From: Pelomonas sp. Root405
Lineage (GTDB): Bacteria > Pseudomonadota > Gammaproteobacteria > Burkholderiales > Burkholderiaceae_C
Direction of reading: 5' to 3'
DNA length: 64,000 nucleotides
Assembly (NCBI RefSeq): GCF_001425165.1
Contig: NZ_LMDU01000012.1
Span: forward strand, 568,006-632,005
A program made the translations under genes and the position numbers. Shown here piece after piece: positions 55,166 through 63,699 of this stretch. Position 1 is the first letter of the stretch; the number at the start of each line of letters is the position of its first letter. The notes beneath the pieces are model-generated. The model was not told the origin of the DNA and made no database searches. It saw only the letters and a list, made by a program, of their open reading frames with translations.

Positions 55166-55726
55166 TTGTACGCCCGCATCGCCATCACTGCCTTTTTTGC
55201 CGTGCTGCTCGCCCTGCTGCCGGAGCCGGTGCGGGCCGAGGGCATCGAGCTGGCCCAGATGGCGACCCGCCGCGCCGACGATGGGCTGGAACTGAGTTTC
55301 ACGACCCGTTTCGAGCTCAGCCGCGCGGCCGAGGACGCGCTGCACAAGGGCGTGCCGCTCTACTTCGTGGCCGAGGCCAGCGTGCTGCGCAACCGCTGGT
55401 ACTGGCGCGACGCCCGGGTGGCCCGCGCCGAGCGGGTTTGGCGCATCGAATGGAAGTCGCTGCTGCGGCAGTACCGGGTCTCCACCGGCGGCCTGCATCA
55501 GAGCTTTGCGACGCTGGAAGAGGCGCTGACGGCGGTACGCGGCCAGAGCGCCTGGCGCATCGCCGAGCCCAAGGACATCGAGGACAGCGGCGGCTACTAC
55601 CTTGAGTTCAGCTACAAGCTCGACGTCACCCAACTGCCGCGCCCGATGCAAATCGGCCTGCAGTCCGGCTTTGCGCTCAGCATCGAGCAAAAGCGCAACT
55701 TCGCGCCCGACTTCACGCTGAAATGA
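55166..55726 (+). CDS. DUF4390 periplasmic protein
   Basis: This 186-residue protein has a signal peptide (ALLPEPVRA cleavage region, about residue 25) and a DUF4390 body (FELSRAAEDALHKGVPLYFVAEA; YRVSTGGLHQSFATLEEAL). The TTG start at 55166 is preferred because it follows the rsmB stop by one base. It overlaps the kinase gene as ATGA. DUF4390 genes usually sit between rsmB and a NtrY-like kinase, as here. Confidence 0.88.
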   Translation: MYARIAITAFFAVLLALLPEPVRAEGIELAQMATRRADDGLELSFTTRFELSRAAEDALHKGVPLYFVAEASVLRNRWYWRDARVARAERVWRIEWKSLLRQYRVSTGGLHQSFATLEEALTAVRGQSAWRIAEPKDIEDSGGYYLEFSYKLDVTQLPRPMQIGLQSGFALSIEQKRNFAPDFTLK

Positions 55727-58008
55727 CCCGGGTTTCGCGCTGGGGTTGGGTCATCACCCTGCTGACCCTGACGGGCGTGGCCGGCGTGCTGGCCTTCGTG
55801 CTCATCGTCGGCACCACCTCGGAACGGGCCTTCTTCGAACGCCACTACAACTGGCTCTACTGGGTCAACGTCGGCGTCGCGGTGGTGCTGACCCTCGTCA
55901 TCCTGACGGCGGCGGTGCGGCTTTTGTTGCGCGTGCGGCGCGGCCGCTTCGGCAGCCGCCTGCTGCTCAAGCTGGCGGGCATCTTTGCGCTGGTGGGCGT
56001 GGTGCCCGGCCTGATGATCTATGCCGTCTCCTACCAGTTCGTCAACCGCAGCATCGAGACCTGGTTCGACGTGCGCCTGGCCAGCGCGCTGGAGGCCGGC
56101 CTCAACCTCGGCCGCGGCACGCTGGACGCCATGGTCGCCGACCTGGGCAGCAAGACGCGGGACGCCGCCGACCAGCTCGCCGACAACAACACCCCGCAGT
56201 TGCTGGCGCTGGAGCGTCTGCGCGACAAGCTCGGCGCGAGCACTGTGGCGCTGGTGGGTGGCAATGGCCAGATCTTGCTGGAAAGCGGCGGCGACACCCG
56301 GCACCTGACGGCCGACCGGCCGAGCGGCACCATGCTGCGCCAGGCGCGCGGCGGCGTCGTCAGCCAACTCGAAGGCCTGGAAGACGAGACGGCGGCGCTG
56401 CAGGGCGGCGCGCAGATCCGCACGCTGGCCTTGCTGCCCAACACCGAGTTGCGCCTGGGGCTGGGCGAGCGCTATCTGATGGTCGTCCAGCGCATCCCCG
56501 CCAGCATGCTGACCAATGCCCTGGCCGTGCAGACCGCCAACAGCGAATACCAGCAGCGCTCGCTGGAACGCGTCGGCCTTCGTCGCATGTACCTGGGCAC
56601 GTTGACCCTGGTGCTCATCCTGGCCACGTTCGCGGCGCTGTTGCTCGCCGTCACGCTGGGCAACCAGCTGGCGCGGCCGTTGCTGATGCTGGCCGACGGC
56701 ATGCGGCTGGTCGCGCAGGGCGATTTGTCCGTGCGCCCCGCACTGCCGTCGCGCGATGAACTGAGCGGCCTGACGCGTTCGTTTGCCGACATGACGGGCC
56801 AGCTTGCCGATGCGCGCGCCCAGGTGTCCCGCACCGTCGTCGAGCTGGACGCCGCGCGCACCCACTTGCAGACCATCCTCGACAACCTGACCGCCGGTGT
56901 CCTCGTCATCGACGCCGACGGCAATTTGGAGACTGTCAACCCCGGCGCGACGCGCATCCTGCGCCTGCCGCTGTCCGCCTACATCGGCCGGCCGCTCGCC
57001 GACGTGACCCAACTGGCCGAGTTCTCGGCATCGCTGGACCGGCGCTTCGACCAGCACCTCGGCCCCGACAGCAACGAGCGCGACATGGACCGCGAGCTCT
57101 GGCAGGAATCCTTCGAGCTCCAGCTCGACCCCAAGCAGGACCCGCTAACGCTGTTGGTGCGCGGTGCCCCGCTGCCTCAGGGCGCGCGCCTCGTCGTCTT
57201 CGACGACATCTCCGAAGTGGTCTCGGCCCAGCGTTCGGCAGCCTGGAGCGAGGTGGCTCGCCGCCTGGCCCACGAGATCAAGAACCCGCTCACGCCCATC
57301 CAGCTCTCGGCCGAGCGCATGCAGCACAAGCTCGAAGCCAAGCTCGAAGGCGCCGACCAGGCCATGCTCGTGCGCTCGGTCGCCACCATCGTCAACCAGG
57401 TGCAGGCGATGAAGCAGCTGGTCAACGAGTTCCGCGACTACGCCCGCCTGCCCTCGGCGCAACTGCATCCGCTGGACCTCAACGCCCTCATCCACGAAGT
57501 GCTCAGCCTCTATGCCGAGCCCCAGGACCGCGGCCGCCTGGCCACCGACCTCACGCCCAACCTGCCTCACATCAAGGGCGACGCCAGTCAGCTGCGCCAG
57601 GTCATCCACAACCTCGTGCAGAACGCGCTCGACGCCGTTCACGAGCGCCCGGACGGGCGTGTCACCGTGCGGTCCTCGCTGTCGGTGACCGAGGCCGGCA
57701 AGCCGCGCTCGGTGCGCCTGCACATCATTGACAACGGCCCCGGCTTCGCCGAGAAAGTGCTCAAGCGCGCCTTTGAACCGTATGTGACGACCAAGGCCAA
57801 AGGCACCGGCCTGGGCCTGGCCGTCGTGAAGAAAATCGCCGATGAACACGGCGCCCGCATCACCTTGCGCAACGTGCATCCCGCTTCCGATGCGGGCTCT
57901 GCCGCCGAGCCCGGTCTGGACGCCGCGGTGGTCGGTGCGCAAGTTTCGCTATCATTTTCGAATCTGACACCCGCCACCGAACCCGGTGCGCAAGGTGCCA
58001 AGACCTAA
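55723..58008 (+). CDS. NtrY-like sensor histidine kinase
   Basis: The 761-residue protein has several N-terminal membrane helices, HAMP (about 320-370), PAS (about 380-470) and HisKA/HATPase. The active His region is ARRLAHEIKNPLTPIQLSAERM, the hallmark of NtrY, and GTGLGLAVVKKI is the ATP lid. It probably senses envelope or redox state. It is followed after 6 bp by its partner regulator. Confidence 0.92.
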   Translation: MTRVSRWGWVITLLTLTGVAGVLAFVLIVGTTSERAFFERHYNWLYWVNVGVAVVLTLVILTAAVRLLLRVRRGRFGSRLLLKLAGIFALVGVVPGLMIYAVSYQFVNRSIETWFDVRLASALEAGLNLGRGTLDAMVADLGSKTRDAADQLADNNTPQLLALERLRDKLGASTVALVGGNGQILLESGGDTRHLTADRPSGTMLRQARGGVVSQLEGLEDETAALQGGAQIRTLALLPNTELRLGLGERYLMVVQRIPASMLTNALAVQTANSEYQQRSLERVGLRRMYLGTLTLVLILATFAALLLAVTLGNQLARPLLMLADGMRLVAQGDLSVRPALPSRDELSGLTRSFADMTGQLADARAQVSRTVVELDAARTHLQTILDNLTAGVLVIDADGNLETVNPGATRILRLPLSAYIGRPLADVTQLAEFSASLDRRFDQHLGPDSNERDMDRELWQESFELQLDPKQDPLTLLVRGAPLPQGARLVVFDDISEVVSAQRSAAWSEVARRLAHEIKNPLTPIQLSAERMQHKLEAKLEGADQAMLVRSVATIVNQVQAMKQLVNEFRDYARLPSAQLHPLDLNALIHEVLSLYAEPQDRGRLATDLTPNLPHIKGDASQLRQVIHNLVQNALDAVHERPDGRVTVRSSLSVTEAGKPRSVRLHIIDNGPGFAEKVLKRAFEPYVTTKAKGTGLGLAVVKKIADEHGARITLRNVHPASDAGSAAEPGLDAAVVGAQVSLSFSNLTPATEPGAQGAKT

Positions 58009-58014
58009 GGATTC

Positions 58015-58722
58015 ATGGCTACGATTCTTGTTGTCGACGACGAGCTGGGTATCCGCGCTCTGCTGTCTGAAATCCTCAGTGACGAGGGGCACACCATTGA
58101 GCTTGCCGAGAACGCCACCCAGGCGCGCTCGGTGCGCGAGCGCATGCGTCCCGATCTCGTGCTGCTGGACATCTGGATGCCCGATGTCGACGGTGTCACC
58201 CTGCTCAAGGAATGGGGTGGTGCCGGCCTGCTGACCATGCCCGTCATCATGATGAGCGGCCACGGCACCATCGACACGGCGGTGGAGGCCACCAAGTTCG
58301 GTGCCATCGCCTTCCTCGAAAAGCCCATCACGCTGCAAAAGCTGCTGCGCGCTGTCGAGCAGGCCCTGGTCAAAACCGCTCCGCCGCGCCCCGCCCCGGC
58401 AGCCGTCATCGGCATGCCGAGCTACACCCGCGCCGAGCCCGGCAATCTGCTGCCCCCGGCCGCTGGCCACGGCATGGTGCTGTCCAACCACATGCCGAGC
58501 AACAACGCGCTCGCGTCCGAACAAAGCTTCGAACTCGACCGTCCGCTGCGCGAGGCGCGCGACGCCTTCGAGAAGAGCTATTTCGAGTTCCACCTCGCCA
58601 AGGAAAACGGCTCCATGACCCGCGTCGCCGAGAAGACCGGCCTGGAGCGCACCCACCTCTATCGCAAGCTCAAGCAGCTCGGCGTGGACCTGAGCCGCAA
58701 TAAGCGCGGAGCGGGCGGCTGA
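58015..58722 (+). CDS. Short NtrX-like response regulator (receiver plus Fis-type HTH, no AAA+)
   Basis: This 235-residue protein has a receiver domain with D52 in LLDIWMPD, K in FLEKPITL, then a 60-residue Pro-rich linker and a Fis-type helix-turn-helix (SMTRVAEKTGLERTHLYRKLKQLG). The sigma54-interacting AAA+ domain of classic NtrX is absent, so it regulates without it. The partner is the NtrY-like kinase immediately upstream. Confidence 0.9.
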   Translation: MATILVVDDELGIRALLSEILSDEGHTIELAENATQARSVRERMRPDLVLLDIWMPDVDGVTLLKEWGGAGLLTMPVIMMSGHGTIDTAVEATKFGAIAFLEKPITLQKLLRAVEQALVKTAPPRPAPAAVIGMPSYTRAEPGNLLPPAAGHGMVLSNHMPSNNALASEQSFELDRPLREARDAFEKSYFEFHLAKENGSMTRVAEKTGLERTHLYRKLKQLGVDLSRNKRGAGG

Positions 58723-58799
58723 CCTAGCGCAAGCGACTTGGCCTGTGCTACAGTCGCGGACTTCGCTGAGCGGCGCCAGCCGTTCACGAAACAGATCAA

Positions 58800-58875
58800 G
58801 GCCTGGTAGCTCAGTTGGTAGAGCAGCGGATTGAAAATCCGCGTGTCGGTGGTTCGATTCCGCCCCAGGCCACCA
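58800..58875 (+). tRNA. tRNA-Phe (GAA)
   Basis: The 76-nt tRNA has acceptor GGCCTGG pairing with CCAGGCC, a D arm, anticodon stem GCGGA/TCCGC around loop TTGAAAA (anticodon GAA at 58833-58835), a T arm and encoded CCA (58873-58875). Its 3' end is a common attachment site for P4-type integrases, and the integrase gene starts 181 bp downstream. Confidence 0.97.
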
Positions 58876-58916
58876 GAAAGCCGTTCCGGGGAATCCCAAG
58901 AGGTCCCAGGAAGTCT

Positions 58917-58953
58917 AAAAAGCCCTAGAGAATCAACGCTCTAGGGCTTTTTT
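58917..58953 (+). terminator. Rho-independent terminator after tRNA-Phe
   Basis: A 13-14 bp stem AAAAAGCCCTAGAG (58917-58930) and CTCTAGGGCTTTTTT (58939-58953) with an 8-nt loop ends in a T tract. It lies 41 bp past the tRNA. Confidence 0.88.
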
Positions 58954-58999
58954 GCGTCTCAGACGGTTGCATCTGATTCCTTGAGTTCTTCCAATCCCA

Positions 59000-59056
59000 G
59001 GAGTAACTTTGGCAGTAACCAGCCCTGAAGCGTGGGTGAGGCCAGAAAGTTACTCC
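59000..59056. promoter_or_regulatory. Inverted repeat abutting the integrase start codon
   Basis: GGAGTAACTTT (59000-59010) and AAAGTTACTCC (59046-59056) are perfect 11-bp arms around a 35-bp spacer; the right arm ends at the base before ATG 59057. The hexamer AGTAAC occurs twice in direct orientation (59002-59007, 59013-59018) and once inverted (59049-59054). These could be integrase arm-type sites or an autoregulatory/leader hairpin element. Confidence 0.5.
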
Positions 59057-60349
59057 ATGCCGCGCAACCTGATCCCTTCCGACGCGACCATCAAGGCGAT
59101 CAAGCCGGGAGACGCGCGAACGCGACTCAGCGACGGCGACGGCCTCGTCCTGCTCCTATTCGTCAAGGGCGGGTCGCATGGATGGCGTTTCGACTACCGC
59201 TTCGCTGGCAAGCGCAACATGCTCTCGCTGGGCACGTACCCAGACACCACCCTGGCCATCGCTCGGCGGAAGGCGGACGCGATCAGGCAGCTGCTCGCCG
59301 AAGGCATCGATCCGAGCCAAAAGCGCAGGGCCGCGAAAGCCTCGTACGCGGAGGCGCGAGCCGCGCAGGAGAGGGAAGCGCAGGGCCTGCCTCCGGTTGA
59401 CTCATTCGAGGCGGTCGCGCGCGAATGGTTTGCCGTGAAGAAAGACGGCTGGGCGAAAAGCTATAGCGACAAGATCATCGCGCGGCTCGCGGCCGACGTC
59501 TTCCCGTGGATTGGCAAGGTCCCAGTGGGTGAGGTGACGGCACCTCTACTTCTCGAGGTTATGAGGCGGATCGAAGCGCGTGGGGTGATTGAGACGGCAC
59601 ACCGGGCGCTGCAGGACTCTGGCCAAGTCCTTCGCTACGCCGTTGCGACCGGTAAGGCATCAAGCAATGCAGCACGAGACCTCAAGGGCGCGCTGCGGCA
59701 GCCGCACGTCAAACACTTTCCGGCCATCACGGAGCCCAAGCGTCTCGGGGAGCTGTTGCGCGCCATCGACCACTACGCTGCGACGCCGGTCGTGCGCGCG
59801 GCCCTGAAGCTGGCGCCGATGCTGTTGCTGCGTCCCGGAGAGTTGCGTTTCGGCGAGTGGACCGAAATTGACCTGGACGGCGCTCTGTGGACTGTGCCGG
59901 CCATGCGCATGAAGCGGGAACTGCGCCAGAAGCTGCATGGTGCGCCGCACCTCGTCCCGCTCCCGAAGCAGGCGGTGGCCGTGCTGCGCGAGCTCCATGT
60001 GCTGACCGGGCATGCGACGATGGTTTTTCGCGGCGAGCGCCATCACGACCGCGCCATGAGTGAGAACACTATCAACGCGGCGCTCCGCGCCATGGGCTTT
60101 TCGGCTGATGAGGTGACCGGCCACGGGTTTCGCGCAACGGCGCGGACGATGCTTCAGGAGCGGCTCGGGTTCGATCCTGACGTGATTGAGGCGCAGCTGG
60201 CGCACTCGGTCCGCGACAACCTCGGCCGTGCATACAACCGGACCGAGTTCGTCGAACAGCGGCGCAAGATGCTGCAGGCGTGGGCTGACTACCTAGACCA
60301 GCTGCGCCAAGGTGCGCCGGTCGTCTCGCTTCGAGAGCAGAAGGCTTGA
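59057..60349 (+). CDS. Tyrosine integrase of the P4/DUF4102 family
   Basis: This 430-residue integrase has an N-terminal DUF4102 arm-binding domain (DATIKAIKPGDARTRLSDGDGL), a core-binding SAM-like domain and the catalytic domain with Arg in LRPGELR, HGFRATA and the Tyr in GRAYNR. P4-type integrases insert into the 3' end of tRNA genes, often tRNA-Phe. ATG 59057 is preferred because the family N-terminus starts there. The gene appears intact and probably marks the left end of a genomic island. Confidence 0.92.
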   Translation: MPRNLIPSDATIKAIKPGDARTRLSDGDGLVLLLFVKGGSHGWRFDYRFAGKRNMLSLGTYPDTTLAIARRKADAIRQLLAEGIDPSQKRRAAKASYAEARAAQEREAQGLPPVDSFEAVAREWFAVKKDGWAKSYSDKIIARLAADVFPWIGKVPVGEVTAPLLLEVMRRIEARGVIETAHRALQDSGQVLRYAVATGKASSNAARDLKGALRQPHVKHFPAITEPKRLGELLRAIDHYAATPVVRAALKLAPMLLLRPGELRFGEWTEIDLDGALWTVPAMRMKRELRQKLHGAPHLVPLPKQAVAVLRELHVLTGHATMVFRGERHHDRAMSENTINAALRAMGFSADEVTGHGFRATARTMLQERLGFDPDVIEAQLAHSVRDNLGRAYNRTEFVEQRRKMLQAWADYLDQLRQGAPVVSLREQKA

Positions 60350-60414
60350 TCACGGCAGTCGAAGCGATTGATTCGTGCCAGTCCAGCCTTGGCAAGCACA
60401 GCAATCGCAGTGCG

Positions 60415-60459
60415 CTCCGAAGGCAGGGGTTGTTGGTTCGATCCCAACCGGGCGCACCA
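60415..60459 (+). pseudogene. 3' fragment of tRNA-Arg(CCG), probable attachment-site scar
   Basis: The 45 nt begin exactly at the anticodon loop (CTCCGAA) and continue through GGCAG, the T arm (GTTGG TTCGATC CCAAC) and CGGGCGCACCA. The 5' half of the tRNA is missing. A tRNA terminator follows at once. Such a half-tRNA is what integration or excision leaves at one end of an element targeting tRNA-Arg. The full tRNA-Arg is not in the window. Confidence 0.75.
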
Positions 60460-60466
60460 GATCAAA

Positions 60467-60498
60467 GCCTTGCAAGTTGCTGACTTGCAGGGCTTTTT
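60467..60498 (+). terminator. Rho-independent terminator after the tRNA-Arg fragment
   Basis: GCCTTGCAAGT (60467-60477) pairs with ACTTGCAGGGC (60483-60493, one G-U pair) and is followed by TTTTT. The position 8 bp after the tRNA 3' end suggests it travelled with the tRNA gene. Confidence 0.8.
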
Positions 60499-60539
60499 GC
60501 ATTTTTGATTCCACCAGCGGGCTATGCCTGCAAGCCCAT

Positions 60540-60560
60540 GTGGGCCAAAAGTGGGCCAAA
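60540..60560 (+). repeat. Tandem 11-bp direct repeat GTGGGCCAAA
   Basis: GTGGGCCAAA occurs at 60540-60549 and 60551-60560, one helical turn apart. Such short tandem sites near an attachment site are typical integrase arm-binding sites. The remaining stretch 60561-60793 has no recognisable gene. Confidence 0.4.
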
Positions 60561-60793
60561 GCTGAAAAATCCTGGATTGAACTGGCGGATTGGCAGCTGG
60601 ATTCGGAACCCCCGACCGCTTCAGCAGCAAAGTAGGGAGCATGAGACTGGGCGCGACGACAACTTCGGCGCGCCACAGGCCGAATTTGGCAACGAGCAGT
60701 TTCAGAAGCGCTGCGTGCTGCCAGGTCGACTGGTGAAAGTCAGATTGAGCAAGCTGGGATACAGCGACCTCCGCTTCGTTCGCAAGGTGGCGT

Positions 60794-62206
60794 CTAGCGG
60801 CGGCCGGCCTTTTTTGCTGCTTTACGCGCATCCCGCCCAGCCTGGCGACGAGCGGCGCGGCTGATTGGCATTCCGTCCTCACCGACGTACCGCTGAGGTG
60901 AGTCCACGAACTTGAAGGGGGTTGGAAATTCGCGTTCGGTGTCCCGGAACATCTGCATCTCAGTCTTGGGCCGCAAGATTTCCAGCTCATCTGCCTGCTC
61001 CCGCCACATCTTCATTTCCTCGGCGGACATGTCGGATAGATCGACGTACATGAATTCCTGGCTGGCTGTGCCATCGGAGAACGGCTCGCTCGCCACGCCG
61101 ATGGCGGACTTCAGGGTCGGCATGGCCTCCTTCACCCCGTGGCAGTAGACCGTCAGCGCATGCATCCTGCGCGGCCGGTACACGGTGTTGTAGTCCTCGC
61201 CTGCCGGGCGAGGAATGGTGAGAAACACAAACGCCTGCTCCGGAGGCCTGCCCACCATCTTTACGCGCGCGAACATCCTGCCCTCGTCGCTGCGCTGCAT
61301 GGCTTTATTTATGTCTGCGGCCAATCCACGACGCATGAGCCGTGGTTGCGCCGCTAGCGCGCGGACGATGCGTTCATGGTTAGCCGGGTCTGCCGGCGGC
61401 TCGCCTGGGATTCCGATGGCCGTCCCCGAGCGAATGAACTTGCTCTGATGCTCAATGAGCGTGTCCCAGAGGTAGCTGATTTCGTCAGCCTGCTTCTTTG
61501 CCGCCCGTTGTGGGCTGTTGAAGTACGTGACCCAATCGCCTTCAGGGAGCGCGACAAAGCCAGCATCCTTCGGCACCTTCGGAAACGCATGCTCCTCGTC
61601 ACGCATCGTCGACAGATACCGAGCCAGCAGTTCCTCTTCCCCCGGCACTGAGAAGATGGGGCCTCGTGTTTGAAGGAACTCTTCCTTCTTGCGCAAGTAG
61701 GAGACCAAGTCCGGCACGGTGTCCAACTCGTCGAGCAGCAGGTCCACCGTCATCTCGTCGAGGACGTGGACGAACCGGCCGCTCTCCAGCGGCTGGCCGA
61801 CGTGGAACGGCGTCTCCTGATGGGCCTTGGAACCCTTCAGCGCGCTCAGCAACATGAGACTGCCAGAGCTACCCTGCCCGAAGAACTCACGGGTTGCAAA
61901 ATGTCCCCCGCGAGTGACTGCGATAAGGTGATACCGGGCTGTGCCTGGTGCTGGCAGCGCAATCGGAAGGCGCGTCGCGCAGCCCTTGTCGATGAATATG
62001 CGCTCAGGGAAGCGCTTCATGAAACTCTCGGCCCCGGCAAGCTGCTTCGCTGACTTCTCAATGGCCTTGCGGTACCACCTCGGCCAAGCAATCTTCACAT
62101 CAACGTCTGACTGGTAGGCGCACTCCTTATCCGAGAAAAGCAGGACGTCGTTTCCGAAGACAACCAACAGGTCAACAAGCTCCTTGCCGTCTCCCTTATT
62201 CACCAT
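60794..62206 (-). CDS. Unknown protein, 5' end cut off by an insertion-sequence remnant
   Basis: The 470-residue reading begins MVNKGDGKELVDLLVVFG and NDVLLFSDKE, which looks like the middle of a nuclease-like alpha/beta fold (D...FSDKE spacing as in restriction-endonuclease-like domains) rather than a natural N-terminus. The body has mixed alpha/beta content and a basic C-terminus (RRQAGRDARKAAKKAGRR). The first two residues likely come from the IS junction. The gene is visibly lower in GC than the backbone. Function unknown; a defence or island-borne role is only a guess. Confidence 0.6.
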   Translation of the reverse strand: MVNKGDGKELVDLLVVFGNDVLLFSDKECAYQSDVDVKIAWPRWYRKAIEKSAKQLAGAESFMKRFPERIFIDKGCATRLPIALPAPGTARYHLIAVTRGGHFATREFFGQGSSGSLMLLSALKGSKAHQETPFHVGQPLESGRFVHVLDEMTVDLLLDELDTVPDLVSYLRKKEEFLQTRGPIFSVPGEEELLARYLSTMRDEEHAFPKVPKDAGFVALPEGDWVTYFNSPQRAAKKQADEISYLWDTLIEHQSKFIRSGTAIGIPGEPPADPANHERIVRALAAQPRLMRRGLAADINKAMQRSDEGRMFARVKMVGRPPEQAFVFLTIPRPAGEDYNTVYRPRRMHALTVYCHGVKEAMPTLKSAIGVASEPFSDGTASQEFMYVDLSDMSAEEMKMWREQADELEILRPKTEMQMFRDTEREFPTPFKFVDSPQRYVGEDGMPISRAARRQAGRDARKAAKKAGRR

Positions 62207-62591
62207 GGTCGGCGCGATGCTAAATCGAGCCTTTGCTCGGCTCCGCCCGGGTGACCGACCCGTCTTGCATTCGGACCAGGGTTGGCAGTATCAGATGGAC
62301 AAGTACCGCCAATGTCTCGATGCGCATGCCGTGACGCAAAGCATGTCTCGAAAGGGGAACTGCCTGGACAATGCCGTGGTCGAAAGCTTCTTCGGGACGC
62401 TGAAGTCTGAATACTTCCACCTCAACAAGTTCGGAAACTTGGAAAAGCTTGAGACTGGGCTGCGGGCCTACATCCGGTACTACAACCAAGACCGAATACG
62501 GTCGAGTCTGAACGGGATGAGCCCCATCGAATATCGAGAGTGCTTCGCCACCAACTAGCCGCCAACTGTCCAACTTCTGGGGGTCAGTTCA
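62206..62591 (+). mobile_element. IS3-family (IS150-group) 3' remnant with one inverted repeat
   Basis: The left end is broken around 62200-62212. The right end carries the IS3-type terminal repeat TGTCCAACTTCTGGGGGTCA near 62568-62591, whose complement begins TGAACTGACCCCC. Only the C-terminal third of the transposase remains. Confidence 0.7.
62207..62558 (+). pseudogene. IS3-family transposase OrfB, C-terminal fragment
   Basis: The residual integrase core reads HSDQGWQYQ (second Asp of the DDE triad), SMSRKGNCLDNAVVESFFGTLKSE (the Glu) and YYNQDRIRSSLNGMSPIEYR. The first catalytic Asp and the entire OrfA are missing, so it cannot transpose. Confidence 0.85.
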
Positions 62592-62616
62592 CGAACTTGA
62601 TGGATACGTACGCACC

Positions 62617-62982
62617 ATGGACCAAGCAGCGCAAGGCCGCCGGCGGCGAGTTCACAGTCCCGAGTTCAAGGCGCAGACGGTGCAAGCGTCGCAGCAGCCA
62701 GGCGTCTCGATGGCCGCCGTGGCGATGGCTCACGGCATCAACGCCAACTTGCTGCGGCGCTGGGTCCATGAGATGGCTCAGCCGCCTGTCGACGCAGTGG
62801 CCGCCAGCGACAAGCCCGTCGGCTTCATCGCGCTGCCGATGCCAGCACCATCCGCGCAGCCTGCGCCGAGCGATGAGCCCATCCGCATAGAGATTCGCCG
62901 CGGCGCGACGACCATCGCGCTGACGTGGCCAGCCGGCGCTGCCGACGCGTGTGCGGCCTGGATGCGCGAGCCGCTGCGTTGA
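62617..62982 (+). CDS. tnpA: IS66 TnpA accessory protein
   Basis: This 121-residue protein has the IS66 helix-turn-helix start HSPEFKAQTVQASQQPGVSMAAVAMAHGINANLLRRWV, like IS66-family TnpA. It precedes tnpB with a TTGA overlap. Confidence 0.88.
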   Translation: MDQAAQGRRRRVHSPEFKAQTVQASQQPGVSMAAVAMAHGINANLLRRWVHEMAQPPVDAVAASDKPVGFIALPMPAPSAQPAPSDEPIRIEIRRGATTIALTWPAGAADACAAWMREPLR

Positions 62983-63314
62983 TCCGCATTGACGCCGTGT
63001 GGCTTGCGACGACGCCGCTGGACATGCGCGCTGGCACCGAGACCGCCCTGGCCCGCGTGGTCCAGGTCTTCGGCAGCGCCAACCCGCACCATGCCTACCT
63101 CTTCGCCAACCGGCGCGCCACGCGCATGAAGGTGCTCGTGCATGACGGCATCGGCGTGTGGCTGGCAGCGAGGCGTCTGCACCAGGGCCGCTTCGTCTGG
63201 CCTCGCGAGGTCACGTTGGAGCAGATGCCGCTGACGCAGCCTCAGTTGCAGGCCCTGGTGCTGGGCCTGCCGGGGCAGCGCGTGGAAGACGACGGCGCGA
63301 TCCGTTTGCTGTGA
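62979..63314 (+). CDS. tnpB: IS66 TnpB accessory protein
   Basis: This 111-residue protein starts IRIDAVWLATTPLDMRAGTETAL and contains VFGSANPHHAYLFANRRATRMKVLVHDG, the IS66 TnpB pattern. TTG 62979 is the likely start, overlapping the tnpA stop. Confidence 0.88.
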   Translation: MIRIDAVWLATTPLDMRAGTETALARVVQVFGSANPHHAYLFANRRATRMKVLVHDGIGVWLAARRLHQGRFVWPREVTLEQMPLTQPQLQALVLGLPGQRVEDDGAIRLL

Positions 63315-63369
63315 CGCAATCGGTGCTCGCGCCGATGCGCGTGGCCCGCGCTCGCCCCACACTGCCGTC

Positions 63370-63699
63370 ATGGCAGTCGCCGCGCCCCTCAGTGCCGAAG
63401 ACATCACCTCGCTGGAAGCCGCAGGGCTCGGGCACATCGGCGCCAAGGTGCGAGCGCTCTTGGACCGCCAGGCGCATGACCGCCACGAGATCAAGTGGCG
63501 CGACGCCAAGATCGAGAAGCTGACCTTCGAGATGGCGCAGTTGCGCCGCGTGAAGTTCGGCAAGAAGAGCGAGCAGCTCGACGCAGAGCAGAAGGCGCTC
63601 TTCGACGAGGCGGTCGATGCTGACCTCGCCGCGCTGGAAGCACAGCTGGCGGAGTTGATGGCCGCCAAACGCAAGGACACCGAGCCCGCAGCTGCATAG
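63370..63699 (+). pseudogene. IS66 transposase TnpC, N-terminal fragment
   Basis: The 109 residues (for example HEIKWRDAKIEKLTFEMAQLRRVKFG KKSEQLDAEQ) match the N-terminal leucine-rich region of the IS66 DDE transposase and then stop at TAG; the zinc and DDE domains are missing. It is therefore inactive. Confidence 0.85.

Noticed and set aside
59009..59056. TTG 59009 as integrase start.
   Set aside because: It lies inside the inverted repeat. The family N-terminus begins at ATG 59057.
60350..60676. Minus-strand reading containing RPVGIEPTTPAFGAHC.
   Set aside because: The phrase is the known false protein produced by reading tRNA genes in antisense; it coincides with the tRNA-Arg(CCG) fragment.
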